Positions 33,628-42,356 of a stretch of 57,729 nt of DNA are shown here, one piece after another. Location: positions 1 to 57,729 of the forward strand of contig JAURKU010000015.1 in NCBI GenBank assembly GCA_030831605.1, in the 5' to 3' direction. A model generated the notes under the pieces. That model worked only from the letters and a program-made list of their open reading frames with translations. It made no database searches and had not been told where the DNA came from. The DNA is from Rhodoluna sp. (lineage in GTDB: Bacteria > Actinomycetota > Actinomycetes > Actinomycetales > Microbacteriaceae). Position 1 is the stretch's first letter. The number at the start of each line of letters is the position of its first letter. The translations under genes were made by a program, and so were the position numbers.

Positions 33628-33701
33628 TGGAGCGGATGACGGGAATCGAACCCGCACCATCAGTTTGGAAGACTGAGGCTCTACCATTGAGCTACATCCG
33701 C
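33628..33701 (-). tRNA. tRNA-Gly(TCC)
   Basis: A cloverleaf on the minus strand from G 33701 to the encoded CCA (33630-33628). Acceptor GCGGATG pairs with CATCCGC, the D-arm reads GCTCAATGGTAGAGC, the anticodon loop CTTCCAA holds TCC, and the T-arm has GGTTCGATTCC. Confidence 0.95.
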
Positions 33702-33778
33702 GTATTAGTGCTAATACATTCTATGGTCTAAGATTAGTCAGGTTGTTATGTTCTGAGTAATCTCAGAGCCGCTGACTC

Positions 33779-33854
33779 CGGGGTGTAGCGTAGTGGCTAG
33801 CGCGCCTGCTTTGGGAGCAGGATATCGCAGGTTCGAGTCCTGTCACCCCGACCA
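33779..33854 (+). tRNA. tRNA-Pro(TGG)
   Basis: Acceptor CGGGGTG pairs with CACCCCG. The anticodon stem CCTGC/GCAGG encloses TTTGGGA with TGG. The T-arm is CGCAGGTTCGAGTCCTGTC, and CCA is encoded at 33852-33854. It is divergent from tRNA-Gly, 77 bases away. Confidence 0.95.
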
Positions 33855-33912
33855 TTTGTATTAAAAACAAACCGGCTTATCGCTTGGTAGGCCCATGTTC
33901 AGGAGAAAACCG

Positions 33913-35223
33913 TTGAAGACCACTGTTGAGCGTTTAGCCCCTACCAGAGTCAAACTGACCATTGAAGTTACTCCTGAAGAGTTCAAGCCCAGCCTCGATC
34001 ACGCCTACGAACACATCGCCGAGCAGGTAAACATCCCAGGTTTTCGCAAGGGGAAAATTCCAGCGGCGATTTTGGATCAGCGAGTTGGTAGACCAGCAAT
34101 CCTGGCCCACGCCATCAACGACGGTTTGGATTCAATTTACCGAACAGCAATCGAGCAGGAGAAGCTTCGCCCGCTAGGCGCTCCTAAAGCTGACGTCAAG
34201 AAGAGTCCAGATGAGAAATCTTTCAGTGGAAATCTAGTTGTTGATATCGAAGTCGAAGTTAGACCAGAGCTAAAACTGCCAGTAATTAGAGGACTAAAGG
34301 TTCAAGTTGATGCAATCAAGGTTGAGGATTCTGAAATCGATGAGGAAATCAATCGCCTACGCAGTCGCTTCGGAACACTAAACACTGTTGAACGCCCTGC
34401 CGCTAAGGGTGATTTCACTTCAATTGATTTGGTGGCGACTCTCGATGGAGTTGAGATTGATCAGGCGCAGAACATTTCTTATGAAATCGGTAGCGACTCA
34501 CTTCTTGATGGAATTGATGAAGCCCTAATAACTCTTACTGCCGGTGAAACCACTACATTCAAGAGCAAACTTGTCGGTGGAGAAAAAGCTGGAGAAGAGG
34601 CAGAAATTACTGTCACTCTAAATGCCGTTAAGGAACGCGAACTTCCAGAAATTGACGATGAGTGGGCCAAGTTGGCAAGTGAATTTGACACTGTTAGCGA
34701 ACTTAGAGTGGGACTCGCTGATCAAATCAAGCGCAGTAAGTCATACACCCAGGGTCTCCAGGCAAGAGAGCTTCTAACTGAGCAACTGCTTGATCTTATT
34801 GATGTTCCTGTTTCTCAAGAGTTAGTCGAACAGGATGTGCTTCGTCACCTAGAAGGCGAAGGCAAGACACTAGATGACCCACATGCTGCTGAGGTTCGAG
34901 TTGAATCAACTAAGTCCTTCCAAGTGCAAATGCTCTTGGATGCCATCGCTGAAGCTGAGGAAGTCAGAGTCAACGAGAATGAACTGTTGCAGTATTTGAT
35001 CCAGGCTTCACAGTCCTATGGCATGCAGCCTAACGAGTTCGTCAAGGTAGTTGATGAACAGGGTCAGATCCCGTCTTTTGTTTCTGAAGTTGCTAGACGT
35101 AAAGCGCTCTCGATAGTCCTAGAGGCAGCCCAAATCACCGACAGTGAGGGAAACAAGGTTGATTTGGCAGAGTTTGCCGCTGGCGCAGAAGAAGATTCGC
35201 TAACTGACGAGCAAAACGCCTAG
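33913..35223 (+). CDS. tig: Trigger factor (ribosome-associated chaperone)
   Basis: A 436-residue peptidyl-prolyl isomerase and chaperone. The N-terminal ribosome-binding signature reads PGFRKGKIP, the FKBP-like domain runs from about 150 to 240 and the helical C-terminal arms follow. An ATG at 33895 would give six extra residues, but AGGAG lies seven bases before the TTG at 33913 and the family N-terminus (KTTVERLAPTRVKL) starts there, so TTG is chosen. It is followed by clpP1, clpP2 and clpX as in many bacteria. Confidence 0.95.
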   Translation: MKTTVERLAPTRVKLTIEVTPEEFKPSLDHAYEHIAEQVNIPGFRKGKIPAAILDQRVGRPAILAHAINDGLDSIYRTAIEQEKLRPLGAPKADVKKSPDEKSFSGNLVVDIEVEVRPELKLPVIRGLKVQVDAIKVEDSEIDEEINRLRSRFGTLNTVERPAAKGDFTSIDLVATLDGVEIDQAQNISYEIGSDSLLDGIDEALITLTAGETTTFKSKLVGGEKAGEEAEITVTLNAVKERELPEIDDEWAKLASEFDTVSELRVGLADQIKRSKSYTQGLQARELLTEQLLDLIDVPVSQELVEQDVLRHLEGEGKTLDDPHAAEVRVESTKSFQVQMLLDAIAEAEEVRVNENELLQYLIQASQSYGMQPNEFVKVVDEQGQIPSFVSEVARRKALSIVLEAAQITDSEGNKVDLAEFAAGAEEDSLTDEQNA

Positions 35224-35238
35224 TTTTCGCTTACTTTG

Positions 35239-35255
35239 CCTATGGCGAACATAGG
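35239..35255. repeat. 6-bp hairpin between tig and clpP1
   Basis: CCTATG (35239-35244) and CATAGG (35250-35255) with a five-base loop. No T-tract follows, so terminator function is doubtful. Confidence 0.35.
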
Positions 35256-35321
35256 AATGATTTGCTCTGATACTCGGTTATCTTGATTAGGCAAAGCAAT
35301 TTGCAGATAGAGGAGCAATAG

Positions 35322-35900
35322 ATGGTTGAAAACATCGCAATGAACAATGTCTTTGAGAGACTGTTGAAAGATCGCATTATTTGGCTAGGCGATGAAGTCA
35401 GAGACGATAACGCCAATGAAATTTGCGCCAAGATGCTACTTCTTGCTGCCGAAGACTCCACCAAGGACATCTTCCTCTACATAAACTCTCCCGGTGGGTC
35501 AATCACAGCCGGCATGGCCATCTACGACACCATGCAATATGTTCCAAATGATGTGGTAACCGTTGGTATCGGTATGTGTGCTTCGATGGGGCAGTTCCTT
35601 CTGACCGCTGGAACTAAGGGCAAGCGTTTTCTAACTCCAAACACCAGAGTGTTGTTGCACCAGCCTTTGGGCGGTTTCGGTGGAACAGCCGCAGATATTC
35701 AAACTCAGGCATTTTTAATTAACGACATGAAAAAGCAGCTTGCTGCAATTACAGCCAAGCAAACTGGAAAAACAGTTGAACAGGTTATGGCCGATGGTGA
35801 TCGCGATCGTTGGTTTAATGCCCAAGAAGCTCTCGAGTACGGCTTTGTCGATCACATTCAAGAATTTGCAGCAGTGTCAACCGGTGTAGGTAAGAAGTAG
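35322..35900 (+). CDS. clpP1: ATP-dependent Clp protease proteolytic subunit 1
   Basis: A 192-residue serine peptidase subunit. The catalytic Ser is in [10 protein letters not shown], the His in LLHQPLGG and the Asp in the NDM/DRDRWF region; SPGGS is the substrate-facing loop. Actinobacteria assemble ClpP1 and ClpP2 rings into one tetradecamer that degrades proteins fed by ClpX or ClpC. GAGGAG precedes the ATG; a second ATG nine codons in is possible. clpP2 follows after 11 bases. Confidence 0.97.
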   Translation: MVENIAMNNVFERLLKDRIIWLGDEVRDDNANEICAKMLLLAAEDSTKDIFLYINSPGGSITAGMAIYDTMQYVPNDVVTVGIGMCASMGQFLLTAGTKGKRFLTPNTRVLLHQPLGGFGGTAADIQTQAFLINDMKKQLAAITAKQTGKTVEQVMADGDRDRWFNAQEALEYGFVDHIQEFAAVSTGVGKK

Positions 35901-35911
35901 GAGAGAAGAAA

Positions 35912-36532
35912 ATGACTAAGAAAAACATGCCAGAATCTCGCTACATTCTTCCTTCATTTGAGGAAAGAACCCCTTACGGATACCGTCACCTTGATCCATA
36001 CACCAAACTCTTTGAAGACCGAATTGTCTTTCTAGGTGCGCAGGTTGACGATGTAACAGCCGATGACATCATGGCTCAGCTTCTGGTTTTGGAAAGCCAA
36101 GATCCAGATCGTGACATCACCATGTATATCAACTCACCTGGTGGATCCTTTACAGCGCTTACCGCCATTTACGACACCATGCAATACATCAAGCCTCAGG
36201 TGCAAACTGTTTGCCTCGGTCAAGCAGCTTCAGCTGCAGCAGTTTTGCTTGCTGGTGGCGCACCTGGTAAGCGTCTAGCACTGCCAAACTCGACCATTTT
36301 GATTCACCAGCCAGCATCCGGTGGCGGCGGTCGTGGACAGGCATCAGATATTGAGATTCAGGCTGCTGAAATCATGCGCATGCGCATTTGGCTAGAACAC
36401 ACCTTGGCTAAGCACTCCAACAAATCGGCCGAAGAGGTAAGTAAAGATATCGAGCGAGACAAGATACTCACCGCTGATGCAGCCCTCGAATATGGGCTTA
36501 TTGATCAGGTATTGACCTCAAGAAAGTCATAG
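35912..36532 (+). CDS. clpP2: ATP-dependent Clp protease proteolytic subunit 2
   Basis: A 206-residue ClpP paralogue pairing with ClpP1. The N-terminus ([23 protein letters not shown]) is the typical ClpP2 extension. Catalytic Ser lies in GQAASAAAV and His in [11 protein letters not shown]; the usual Asp follows. GGAGAG is about nine bases upstream. The clpP1-clpP2 operon ends in a strong terminator at 36552, and clpX is separated by a secreted-protein gene. Confidence 0.97.
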   Translation: MTKKNMPESRYILPSFEERTPYGYRHLDPYTKLFEDRIVFLGAQVDDVTADDIMAQLLVLESQDPDRDITMYINSPGGSFTALTAIYDTMQYIKPQVQTVCLGQAASAAAVLLAGGAPGKRLALPNSTILIHQPASGGGGRGQASDIEIQAAEIMRMRIWLEHTLAKHSNKSAEEVSKDIERDKILTADAALEYGLIDQVLTSRKS

Positions 36533-36551
36533 CTTTAGATAACATTTGACT

Positions 36552-36594
36552 AAACCCGTCCAAAAACAGCAGTTTTTGGGCGGGTTTCTTGTTA
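36552..36594 (+). terminator. Rho-independent terminator after clpP2
   Basis: A 16-bp stem, 36552-36567 with 36572-36587 (one G-U), four-base loop AGCA, GC core ACCCG, followed by TCTTGTT. It lies 19 bases after the clpP2 stop. Confidence 0.85.
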
Positions 36595-36613
36595 GATTTG
36601 GCTAAAGCGTTTT
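36595..36613. repeat. Copy 1 of a repeated promoter-region motif (GATTTGGYTAAAGCGYTTT)
   Basis: GATTTGGCTAAAGCGTTTT, about 125 bases before the secreted-protein start. An almost identical sequence lies upstream of clpX at 37765. The core resembles a LacI/GalR-family operator. Confidence 0.4.
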
Positions 36614-36738
36614 GTGCGAAACGGTTTAGAAATTATTAGGCCGCTTTGCCAATGCTGGACTTCGGTTCCTTATCCATCGCGCCTAAAAATTTCACCCGAA
36701 GCAGGCGAAGTGTTTGCTCAAACACGATAAGGAACATT

Positions 36739-37737
36739 ATGAGAAAAATTGTCGAACGTCTAGTTTTAGCTATTGGTGCTATTTCACTATCCTTTTCACT
36801 ATTGTCAGGAACGCCAACTCAAGCAGCCGGGTATAACCCACCGGTAAACGGAACTAGCATTATGCGCTTGGTCTCTCCAGCTCCAAGCTCAGCTAACAGC
36901 GTCTCGATGAACGCTGATGCTAAGGGCAGCTGGGATCAGTACTACGGCAAAGGCTTAAGAGCCTTCATCATGTATGCCGATGTTAAGAGCACTGTCTCGC
37001 TGACTTATAAATACACCAATGCTGCTGGAACACCTCTTGCTAACGCCACTGTCTATTTGATCGTGAATAAAAAGTACTCATGTAGCAAGACCACATTCTC
37101 AACTCCGTTGAACACCAACTACCCAGGCGGCAACCGCAACGGTGATACCCACGCGATTGTTCGCGACTGGTGTGGTGATCAGCCGCAAATGGGTGCTGGT
37201 CAAACAGCTGTTATTGCCACAACCAATGCCGCTGGCTTGGCAACCTTCCCACTAAAAAATTACAACTTCTCTGGTGAAATGTTCCCAAGTGCCTTAAACA
37301 AGATGAATCTTTACTCAAAGGGCATTACTTGCGCAGATGACAACATGTGCATGGCAACAACAATTGCACCGTCTTTGATTGCTCACCCGACCGAAGCTCA
37401 GGAGCGTAACGAAGACAAGGACGTTTTGTTCTTGCACTATGTGAACCCTAAGGTTTCAGCCACTGTCCCATCCCAGCGCGTTAAATCTGGAGGAAGCAAG
37501 GTTATTTCGTTCAAGCTAACGAACCTAGACAAGGAAGTTGTTGCAGGCACCACCGTGACTTTCGAGTCGTTTGGTGAAGGTAACGCTTTACTTACCTGGT
37601 CTGAAGTTTCAGATGAAAACGGCGTCGTTCGGGTGAGTGTTTCTACTCCTTCTGGCACTGAAGGTCTACAGGTCGTCAGAGCCTATGTCTATGGAGCACC
37701 AAAGGGAACTGACGCCAAGATTTACTGGACTAAGTAG
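36739..37737 (+). CDS. Secreted protein with C-terminal bacterial Ig-like domain
   Basis: A 332-residue protein from the ATG at 36739, which has AAGGA five bases upstream and gives a proper signal peptide (MRKIVERLVLAIGAISLSF, cleavage after TQAA near residue 31). A longer frame from 36646 would bury it. The N-terminal domain (about 35-210) has five or more Cys that could form disulfides (YSCSK, DWCGD, ITCADDNMCMA). The C-terminal 95 residues resemble a Big-1/invasin-type Ig fold (SGGSKVISFKLTNLDKEVV, VTFESFGEG, DENGVVRVSV). No LPXTG or anchor is seen, so it is probably released or loosely bound. Function unknown. Confidence 0.8.
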   Translation: MRKIVERLVLAIGAISLSFSLLSGTPTQAAGYNPPVNGTSIMRLVSPAPSSANSVSMNADAKGSWDQYYGKGLRAFIMYADVKSTVSLTYKYTNAAGTPLANATVYLIVNKKYSCSKTTFSTPLNTNYPGGNRNGDTHAIVRDWCGDQPQMGAGQTAVIATTNAAGLATFPLKNYNFSGEMFPSALNKMNLYSKGITCADDNMCMATTIAPSLIAHPTEAQERNEDKDVLFLHYVNPKVSATVPSQRVKSGGSKVISFKLTNLDKEVVAGTTVTFESFGEGNALLTWSEVSDENGVVRVSVSTPSGTEGLQVVRAYVYGAPKGTDAKIYWTK

Positions 37738-37764
37738 TTACAAGGGCAGCCTAAACACTTTTCT

Positions 37765-37784
37765 GATTTGGTTAAAGCGCTTTA
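37765..37784. promoter_or_regulatory. Copy 2 of repeated motif with TAAAGCGCTTTA palindrome, upstream of clpX
   Basis: GATTTGGTTAAAGCGCTTTA; bases 37773-37784 are a perfect 12-bp palindrome centred on CG, the form of LacI/GalR-family operators. It lies 27 bases before the clpX start. It repeats copy 1 with two differences over 18 bases. Confidence 0.45.
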
Positions 37785-37798
37785 TCGGTATCAATAGG

Positions 37799-37804
37799 TA
37801 GGCT
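37799..37804 (+). promoter_or_regulatory. TAGGCT -10 box for leaderless clpX transcript
   Basis: TAGGCT, six bases (TAAGCC), then the clpX ATG at 37811. No Shine-Dalgarno sequence is present. Confidence 0.6.
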
Positions 37805-37810
37805 TAAGCC

Positions 37811-39079
37811 ATGACTCGACTCAGTGATCCAGGGGATATGCTCAAGTGCAACTTCTGCTCGAAAACGCAGAAGCAAGTACTGAAGCTAATTGCTGGGCCT
37901 GGTGTTTACATCTGCAATGAGTGCATTGAGCTATGTAACGAAATCATTGAAGAGCAGCTCGGTAAAGATCCAAAGCCAATCGAGGATTTTGATCTACCGA
38001 AACCTAAGGAGATATTTGCCTTTTTGGATGAATACGTCATCGGGCAGAATCAAGCAAAGAAGGCTCTTTCCGTAGCTGTTTACAACCACTACAAGAGAAT
38101 TCGTTCCAGGGGAACGCTAACTGCTAGCGGCAAACCGCACGATGCCATCGAGATTTCAAAATCAAACATCCTTCTGGTTGGCCCTACCGGTTGCGGTAAG
38201 ACTTACCTAGCCCAGACGCTGGCTAAACGACTAAATGTTCCATTTGCTGTTGCCGATGCGACAAGTTTGACCGAAGCGGGATACGTTGGCGAAGATGTCG
38301 AAAACATTCTGCTAAAGCTTTATCAGGCAGCCGATGGCGATATTCGTCGGGCAGAGCAGGGAATTATCTATATCGACGAAATCGATAAAATCTCCCGCAA
38401 GGCAGAAAACCCCTCTATCACTAGAGATGTTTCCGGTGAGGGAGTGCAGCAGGCCCTGCTAAAAATCCTCGAAGGCACAGTTGCCTCAATTCCGCCGCAG
38501 GGAGGCAGAAAGCACCCGCAGCAGGAATTTATCCAGATGGACACAACGAACATCTTGTTCATCGTTGCAGGAGCATTTGCCGGTCTGGAGAACATCGTTC
38601 AGGCAAGAATCGGTAAAAAGGGTATTGGCTTTGGTGCCGAGATACGCGATAGAGCCGATGAAGCCGACATTTTCACCCAGGTCCAACCAGAAGATCTGCG
38701 CAAATTTGGATTGATCCCCGAATTCATCGGGCGTCTTCCAGTTATTGCTGCGGTAACACCGCTGGATCGAAATGCTCTTATTGAGATTTTGGTTGAACCA
38801 AAAAATGCTCTAGTCAAGCAGTATCAAAGAATGTTTGAACTTGACGGTTTCGAATTAGAGTTTGATCGCCCAGCATTGGAGGCTATTGCCGATGAAGCTA
38901 TCAAACGCGAAACCGGGGCTAGGGGATTACGCTCCATCCTTGAAGAGATACTTGGGCCAGTTATGTTTGAAATTCCAGGCAGCCCAGCAACTGGTTTAGT
39001 GAAGATTACCCAGCCAGTTGTCCTAGGCTTAGAACAACCGTCTATTGTTCCAATCAAGCGCCAAGAGAAATCTGCCTAG
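37811..39079 (+). CDS. clpX: ATP-dependent Clp protease ATP-binding subunit ClpX
   Basis: A 422-residue AAA+ unfoldase. The N-terminal zinc-binding domain has CNFC and CNEC; Walker A is GPTGCGKTY, Walker [11 protein letters not shown], and the pore loop GYVGEDVE and the sensor-2 GARGLR are intact. It recognises degradation tags and threads proteins into ClpP1P2. The transcript looks leaderless and is separated from clpP1P2 by a terminator and the secreted-protein gene, so clpX is controlled independently. The BenE-like gene follows after 11 bases. Confidence 0.98.
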   Translation: MTRLSDPGDMLKCNFCSKTQKQVLKLIAGPGVYICNECIELCNEIIEEQLGKDPKPIEDFDLPKPKEIFAFLDEYVIGQNQAKKALSVAVYNHYKRIRSRGTLTASGKPHDAIEISKSNILLVGPTGCGKTYLAQTLAKRLNVPFAVADATSLTEAGYVGEDVENILLKLYQAADGDIRRAEQGIIYIDEIDKISRKAENPSITRDVSGEGVQQALLKILEGTVASIPPQGGRKHPQQEFIQMDTTNILFIVAGAFAGLENIVQARIGKKGIGFGAEIRDRADEADIFTQVQPEDLRKFGLIPEFIGRLPVIAAVTPLDRNALIEILVEPKNALVKQYQRMFELDGFELEFDRPALEAIADEAIKRETGARGLRSILEEILGPVMFEIPGSPATGLVKITQPVVLGLEQPSIVPIKRQEKSA

Positions 39080-39090
39080 TAAAGGTAAAA

Positions 39091-40260
39091 GTGAAAGAAA
39101 AGATTGGGCTTCGCGCGCCAATTATCGCTGGCTTGGTGGCATCGATTACCGGAACAGCCGCCACACTCGGAATATTCTTAAGCGCCTATCTCAATCTTGG
39201 AGCAACTAGAGAACAGTCAATCGCAGCAGTTTCAATAATGCTGGTGGCATATGGTCTTTTATCAATCGTGTTGAGCTGGAAATACAAGATGCCACTATCG
39301 ATTGTTTGGTGCACGCCTGGAGCGGCTCTAATTGCAGGATCTTCACTATCTGGGATTGGCTTTAGTAATGCCGTAGGCGGGGTGCTCCTGGCCGGCTTGC
39401 TGCTCGCACTCACCGGCTTATGGCCAGCGCTGGGTGCTCTAGTTGGCAGAATCCCTAAATCAGTTGCCAGTGCAATGTTGGCCGGAGTTATTTTTAGTTT
39501 TTGTGTTGCCCCGTTTGCGGCAAGTGCTAGTTATCCGCAATTGGTGCTTCCAGTGATTGCTGTTTGGCTTATCTTGTTTTGGATCTATCCAGTTTGGGCA
39601 TCGCCGGCAGCTATAGTTTTAGCCTTCACTTTGATTGGACTCGATCGCGGCTTACAGCTAAGCGCGACAGACTGGTTGATTACCCCAGCGCTCATCATGC
39701 CAACATTTAATCTTTCAAGCGTATTGAGCATCGCCTTACCGCTCTATCTAGTTGCCATGGCATCGCAAAATATTCCCGGCATCGCCATCATGAAAACCTA
39801 TGGTTACGAAGTTCCGTTTAGGGCAAGTTTGACTACCACCGGGCTTGGCACCGTAGCAGTCTCATTTCTAGGTGGCTTCGTCATGAACCTGGCTGCCATT
39901 ACCGCGGCGTTGAATGCTAATGAACAGGCTCACAAGAACCCGGCGAAAAGGTGGTTGGCCTCGGTTTCCGGTGGCGTGGTTTACATTCTCTTCGCTTTAG
40001 TTGCAGGTATCGCGGTAGCTTTTGTTTACCAAACCCCACAGCAACTACTGCTAGCGGCCAGCGGCTTAGCCTTACTGCCAACCATCGCTAATGCATTTAG
40101 CACCATGGTGGAAACCCCAAGTGAACGTATCGCTGCCGTCAGCGCATTTTTGGTGGCTTCCAGTGGCGTTATCTTCTTCTCGATAGGTGCAGCATTCTGG
40201 GCAATCCTTACCGGATTGCTGGTAATGCAACTGCTAAAACTAAAAAGACCGTTTAGTTAG
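39091..40260 (+). CDS. BenE-family (benzoate/H+ symporter-like) permease
   Basis: A 389-residue membrane protein with about twelve segments. The pattern SIVWCTPGAALI and LPLYLVAMASQNIPGIAIMK is characteristic of BenE, of the APC-type nucleobase/ascorbate fold. BenE imports benzoate by proton symport, but no benzoate-degradation genes are here, so the substrate is uncertain. Start is GTG with AAAGG ten bases upstream. It follows clpX closely and may be co-transcribed; its stop overlaps the convergent peptidase stop by four bases. Confidence 0.9.
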   Translation: MKEKIGLRAPIIAGLVASITGTAATLGIFLSAYLNLGATREQSIAAVSIMLVAYGLLSIVLSWKYKMPLSIVWCTPGAALIAGSSLSGIGFSNAVGGVLLAGLLLALTGLWPALGALVGRIPKSVASAMLAGVIFSFCVAPFAASASYPQLVLPVIAVWLILFWIYPVWASPAAIVLAFTLIGLDRGLQLSATDWLITPALIMPTFNLSSVLSIALPLYLVAMASQNIPGIAIMKTYGYEVPFRASLTTTGLGTVAVSFLGGFVMNLAAITAALNANEQAHKNPAKRWLASVSGGVVYILFALVAGIAVAFVYQTPQQLLLAASGLALLPTIANAFSTMVETPSERIAAVSAFLVASSGVIFFSIGAAFWAILTGLLVMQLLKLKRPFS

Positions 40261-42302
40261 ATCAAACCACGTCTAGTTAGTAGCGGTTGAATTGTTGCAT
40301 CCTGTCCACGGAAGTTACGGAACATCTGCATTGAATTCAATGAGCCACCTCTAGCCAACAGGGTGTTTCTAAAGTGATCTCCGTTAGCTCTGGTTAAACC
40401 ACCGTTTGCCTTAAACCAGTCAACCGTATCGGCATCTAAAACTTCCGACCAGATATAGCCGTAGTATCCGGCTGAGTAACCACCGGCGAAGATGTGTGAG
40501 AAATAAGTTGAACGGTATCTAGTCGGCACTGCCTGGTAGTCAAGACCGTAATCGGCGATTGCTTTAGCCTCAAACTCCTCAACATTGCTTATTTGAGCAT
40601 CACTGGTTAGCGAGTGCCAAGCTAAGTCAAGAATGGCAGCGGCCATATAAGAAGTCGTCGCGTGACCTTCGTTGAAGGCAGCTGCTGCCTTTAGGTTCTG
40701 GATCCATTCCGTAGGAAGTTTCTCACCAGTCTCGTGGTGGATGGCGTAGTTGTCCATCACCTCGGGCCAAGTGATCCACATCTCATTTACCTGCGATGGG
40801 AATTCGACAAAGTCTCTCTCGACGCTGGTTCCAGAAAAACGTGGGTAGGTAACATCGGAGAGCATTCCGTGCAGGGCGTGACCAAACTCGTGGAATAGGG
40901 TAGTGGTCTCGTCATAGGTCAATAGTGCTGGCTGACCGGCTGGAGGCTTTGGGATGTTCAGGTTATTGACCACTACCGGTAGTTGCCCGAGTAGGAAGTT
41001 TTGATCAACCAGGTTATTCATCCAAGCACCACCGCGTTTTGAGTCACGGGTGAAGAAATCTCCGATGAATAGTGCTAGTGGCGAGCCATCTTCATTGAAA
41101 ACTTCAAATGCTCTGGCTTCCGGGTGATAGGTCTTGATATCTTTTCGCTCCTTGAAACTCAATCCGAAGAGTTTGTTTGCTGCGAAGAAAACGCCATCGT
41201 GTAGCACTCGTTCTAATTCGAAGTATGGCTTCATGGCTGCGGTGTCTAGATTGTATTTAGCCAATCTAACCTTCTCGGTATAGAAGTCCCAGTCCCAGGA
41301 CTCCAACTGGAAATTTTCACCGCTGGCATCAATCGCTTTTTGCAGTTCAGCACCTTCAGCGCGAGCGTTTTTAACTGCAGCTGGAGCAATCTGCTTCATC
41401 ATGGCATGCACGTTTGCTGGGTTCTGCGCATTTCGATCTTGCAGGACATACTCGGCGTGAGTTTTCACACCAAAGAGCTCGGCACGTTTGGCGCGAAGCT
41501 TGATGATTTGAAGAAGCACCGGGCGGTTATCGTTCTCATTTGATTGCCCACCCTTTAGAAGGGAGTTCTTCATGATGCGCTCGCGAAGGCCACGGTGGGT
41601 CAGCCTTGCCAGTAGTGGATGTCCAGTGAAATTCACCATGCCAACTAGATACTTATCCGTTAGTCCTCTCGCTTGCGCTGCTGCCTTGCAAGCGGCAATT
41701 TCATTTTCGGTAAGGCCATCAAGTTCTGCGACGTCATCTACCTCAACGGCTAGGGCATTGGTGTCGTTTAACAGGTTCTTCCCAAACTGAGTTTCAAGCT
41801 TTGATAGCTCTTCGTTTAGCTTTTTAAGCTCTTCGCGTTGCTGATCGGTTAGGTGCGCTCCAGCATGGGTGAAATCGCGGTGGTAACGCTCAAGCAGCCA
41901 AGCGTCCTCGCTGGAAAGATTTAGTGAATCGCGGTTCTCGTAAAGATGCTTGATTCTGCCCCAGAGCTTTTGGTTTAGGCGAATCTCATCCATGTGGGCG
42001 GCAAGCTTCGGTGCGATCTCTTCTTCGATTTCATCTAAACGATCTGATGTGTCGCTTGATGACTTGTTATAAAACACCATAAGCATGCGCATGAGTGTCT
42101 GGCCGGATTTCTCCATGGCGACAATGGTGTTTTCAAAACTCACTTCATCCGCTTTGATGATTTCGTGAACTTCACCTAGTTGTTGTTCACAACCGGCGTA
42201 GAAGGCTGGTAGGTAGCTCTCCTCGTTGATGCGATTGAAATCTGGCATCTCGTATTCGAGGGTTGAGCGCAGGGCAAATGGGTTTTCGGTTTCAAATGTC
42301 AT
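40257..42302 (-). CDS. dcp: M3 family zinc oligopeptidase (Dcp-like)
   Basis: A 681-residue cytosolic metallopeptidase. The zinc site is HEFGHALHG with the downstream Glu, and FPSQVNEMW is the M3 family helix; substrate-loop sequences GGYSAGYYGYIWSEV are near the C-terminus. It cleaves dipeptides from oligopeptide C-termini or acts as oligopeptidase A. I chose ATG 42302 because a TAGGCT box sits seven bases upstream, which would make the message leaderless; TTG 42308 would add two residues. The stop overlaps benE. Confidence 0.94.
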   Translation of the reverse strand: MTFETENPFALRSTLEYEMPDFNRINEESYLPAFYAGCEQQLGEVHEIIKADEVSFENTIVAMEKSGQTLMRMLMVFYNKSSSDTSDRLDEIEEEIAPKLAAHMDEIRLNQKLWGRIKHLYENRDSLNLSSEDAWLLERYHRDFTHAGAHLTDQQREELKKLNEELSKLETQFGKNLLNDTNALAVEVDDVAELDGLTENEIAACKAAAQARGLTDKYLVGMVNFTGHPLLARLTHRGLRERIMKNSLLKGGQSNENDNRPVLLQIIKLRAKRAELFGVKTHAEYVLQDRNAQNPANVHAMMKQIAPAAVKNARAEGAELQKAIDASGENFQLESWDWDFYTEKVRLAKYNLDTAAMKPYFELERVLHDGVFFAANKLFGLSFKERKDIKTYHPEARAFEVFNEDGSPLALFIGDFFTRDSKRGGAWMNNLVDQNFLLGQLPVVVNNLNIPKPPAGQPALLTYDETTTLFHEFGHALHGMLSDVTYPRFSGTSVERDFVEFPSQVNEMWITWPEVMDNYAIHHETGEKLPTEWIQNLKAAAAFNEGHATTSYMAAAILDLAWHSLTSDAQISNVEEFEAKAIADYGLDYQAVPTRYRSTYFSHIFAGGYSAGYYGYIWSEVLDADTVDWFKANGGLTRANGDHFRNTLLARGGSLNSMQMFRNFRGQDATIQPLLTRRGLI

Positions 42303-42309
42303 GTTCAAA

Positions 42310-42315
42310 AGCCTA
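42310..42315 (-). promoter_or_regulatory. TAGGCT -10 box for dcp
   Basis: On the minus strand TAGGCT, seven bases, then the ATG at 42302. It is the one case in this set with a seven-base gap. Confidence 0.45.
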
Positions 42316-42356
42316 GCCCGAAGCCAAGACTTGAAAGGCTATCCGATAGCGAAAAG

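Noticed and set aside
35224-35321. ClgR operator upstream of clpP1
   Set aside because: TTCGC and GCGAA occur as inverted halves but 14 bases apart, not the short five-base spacing of ClgR sites.
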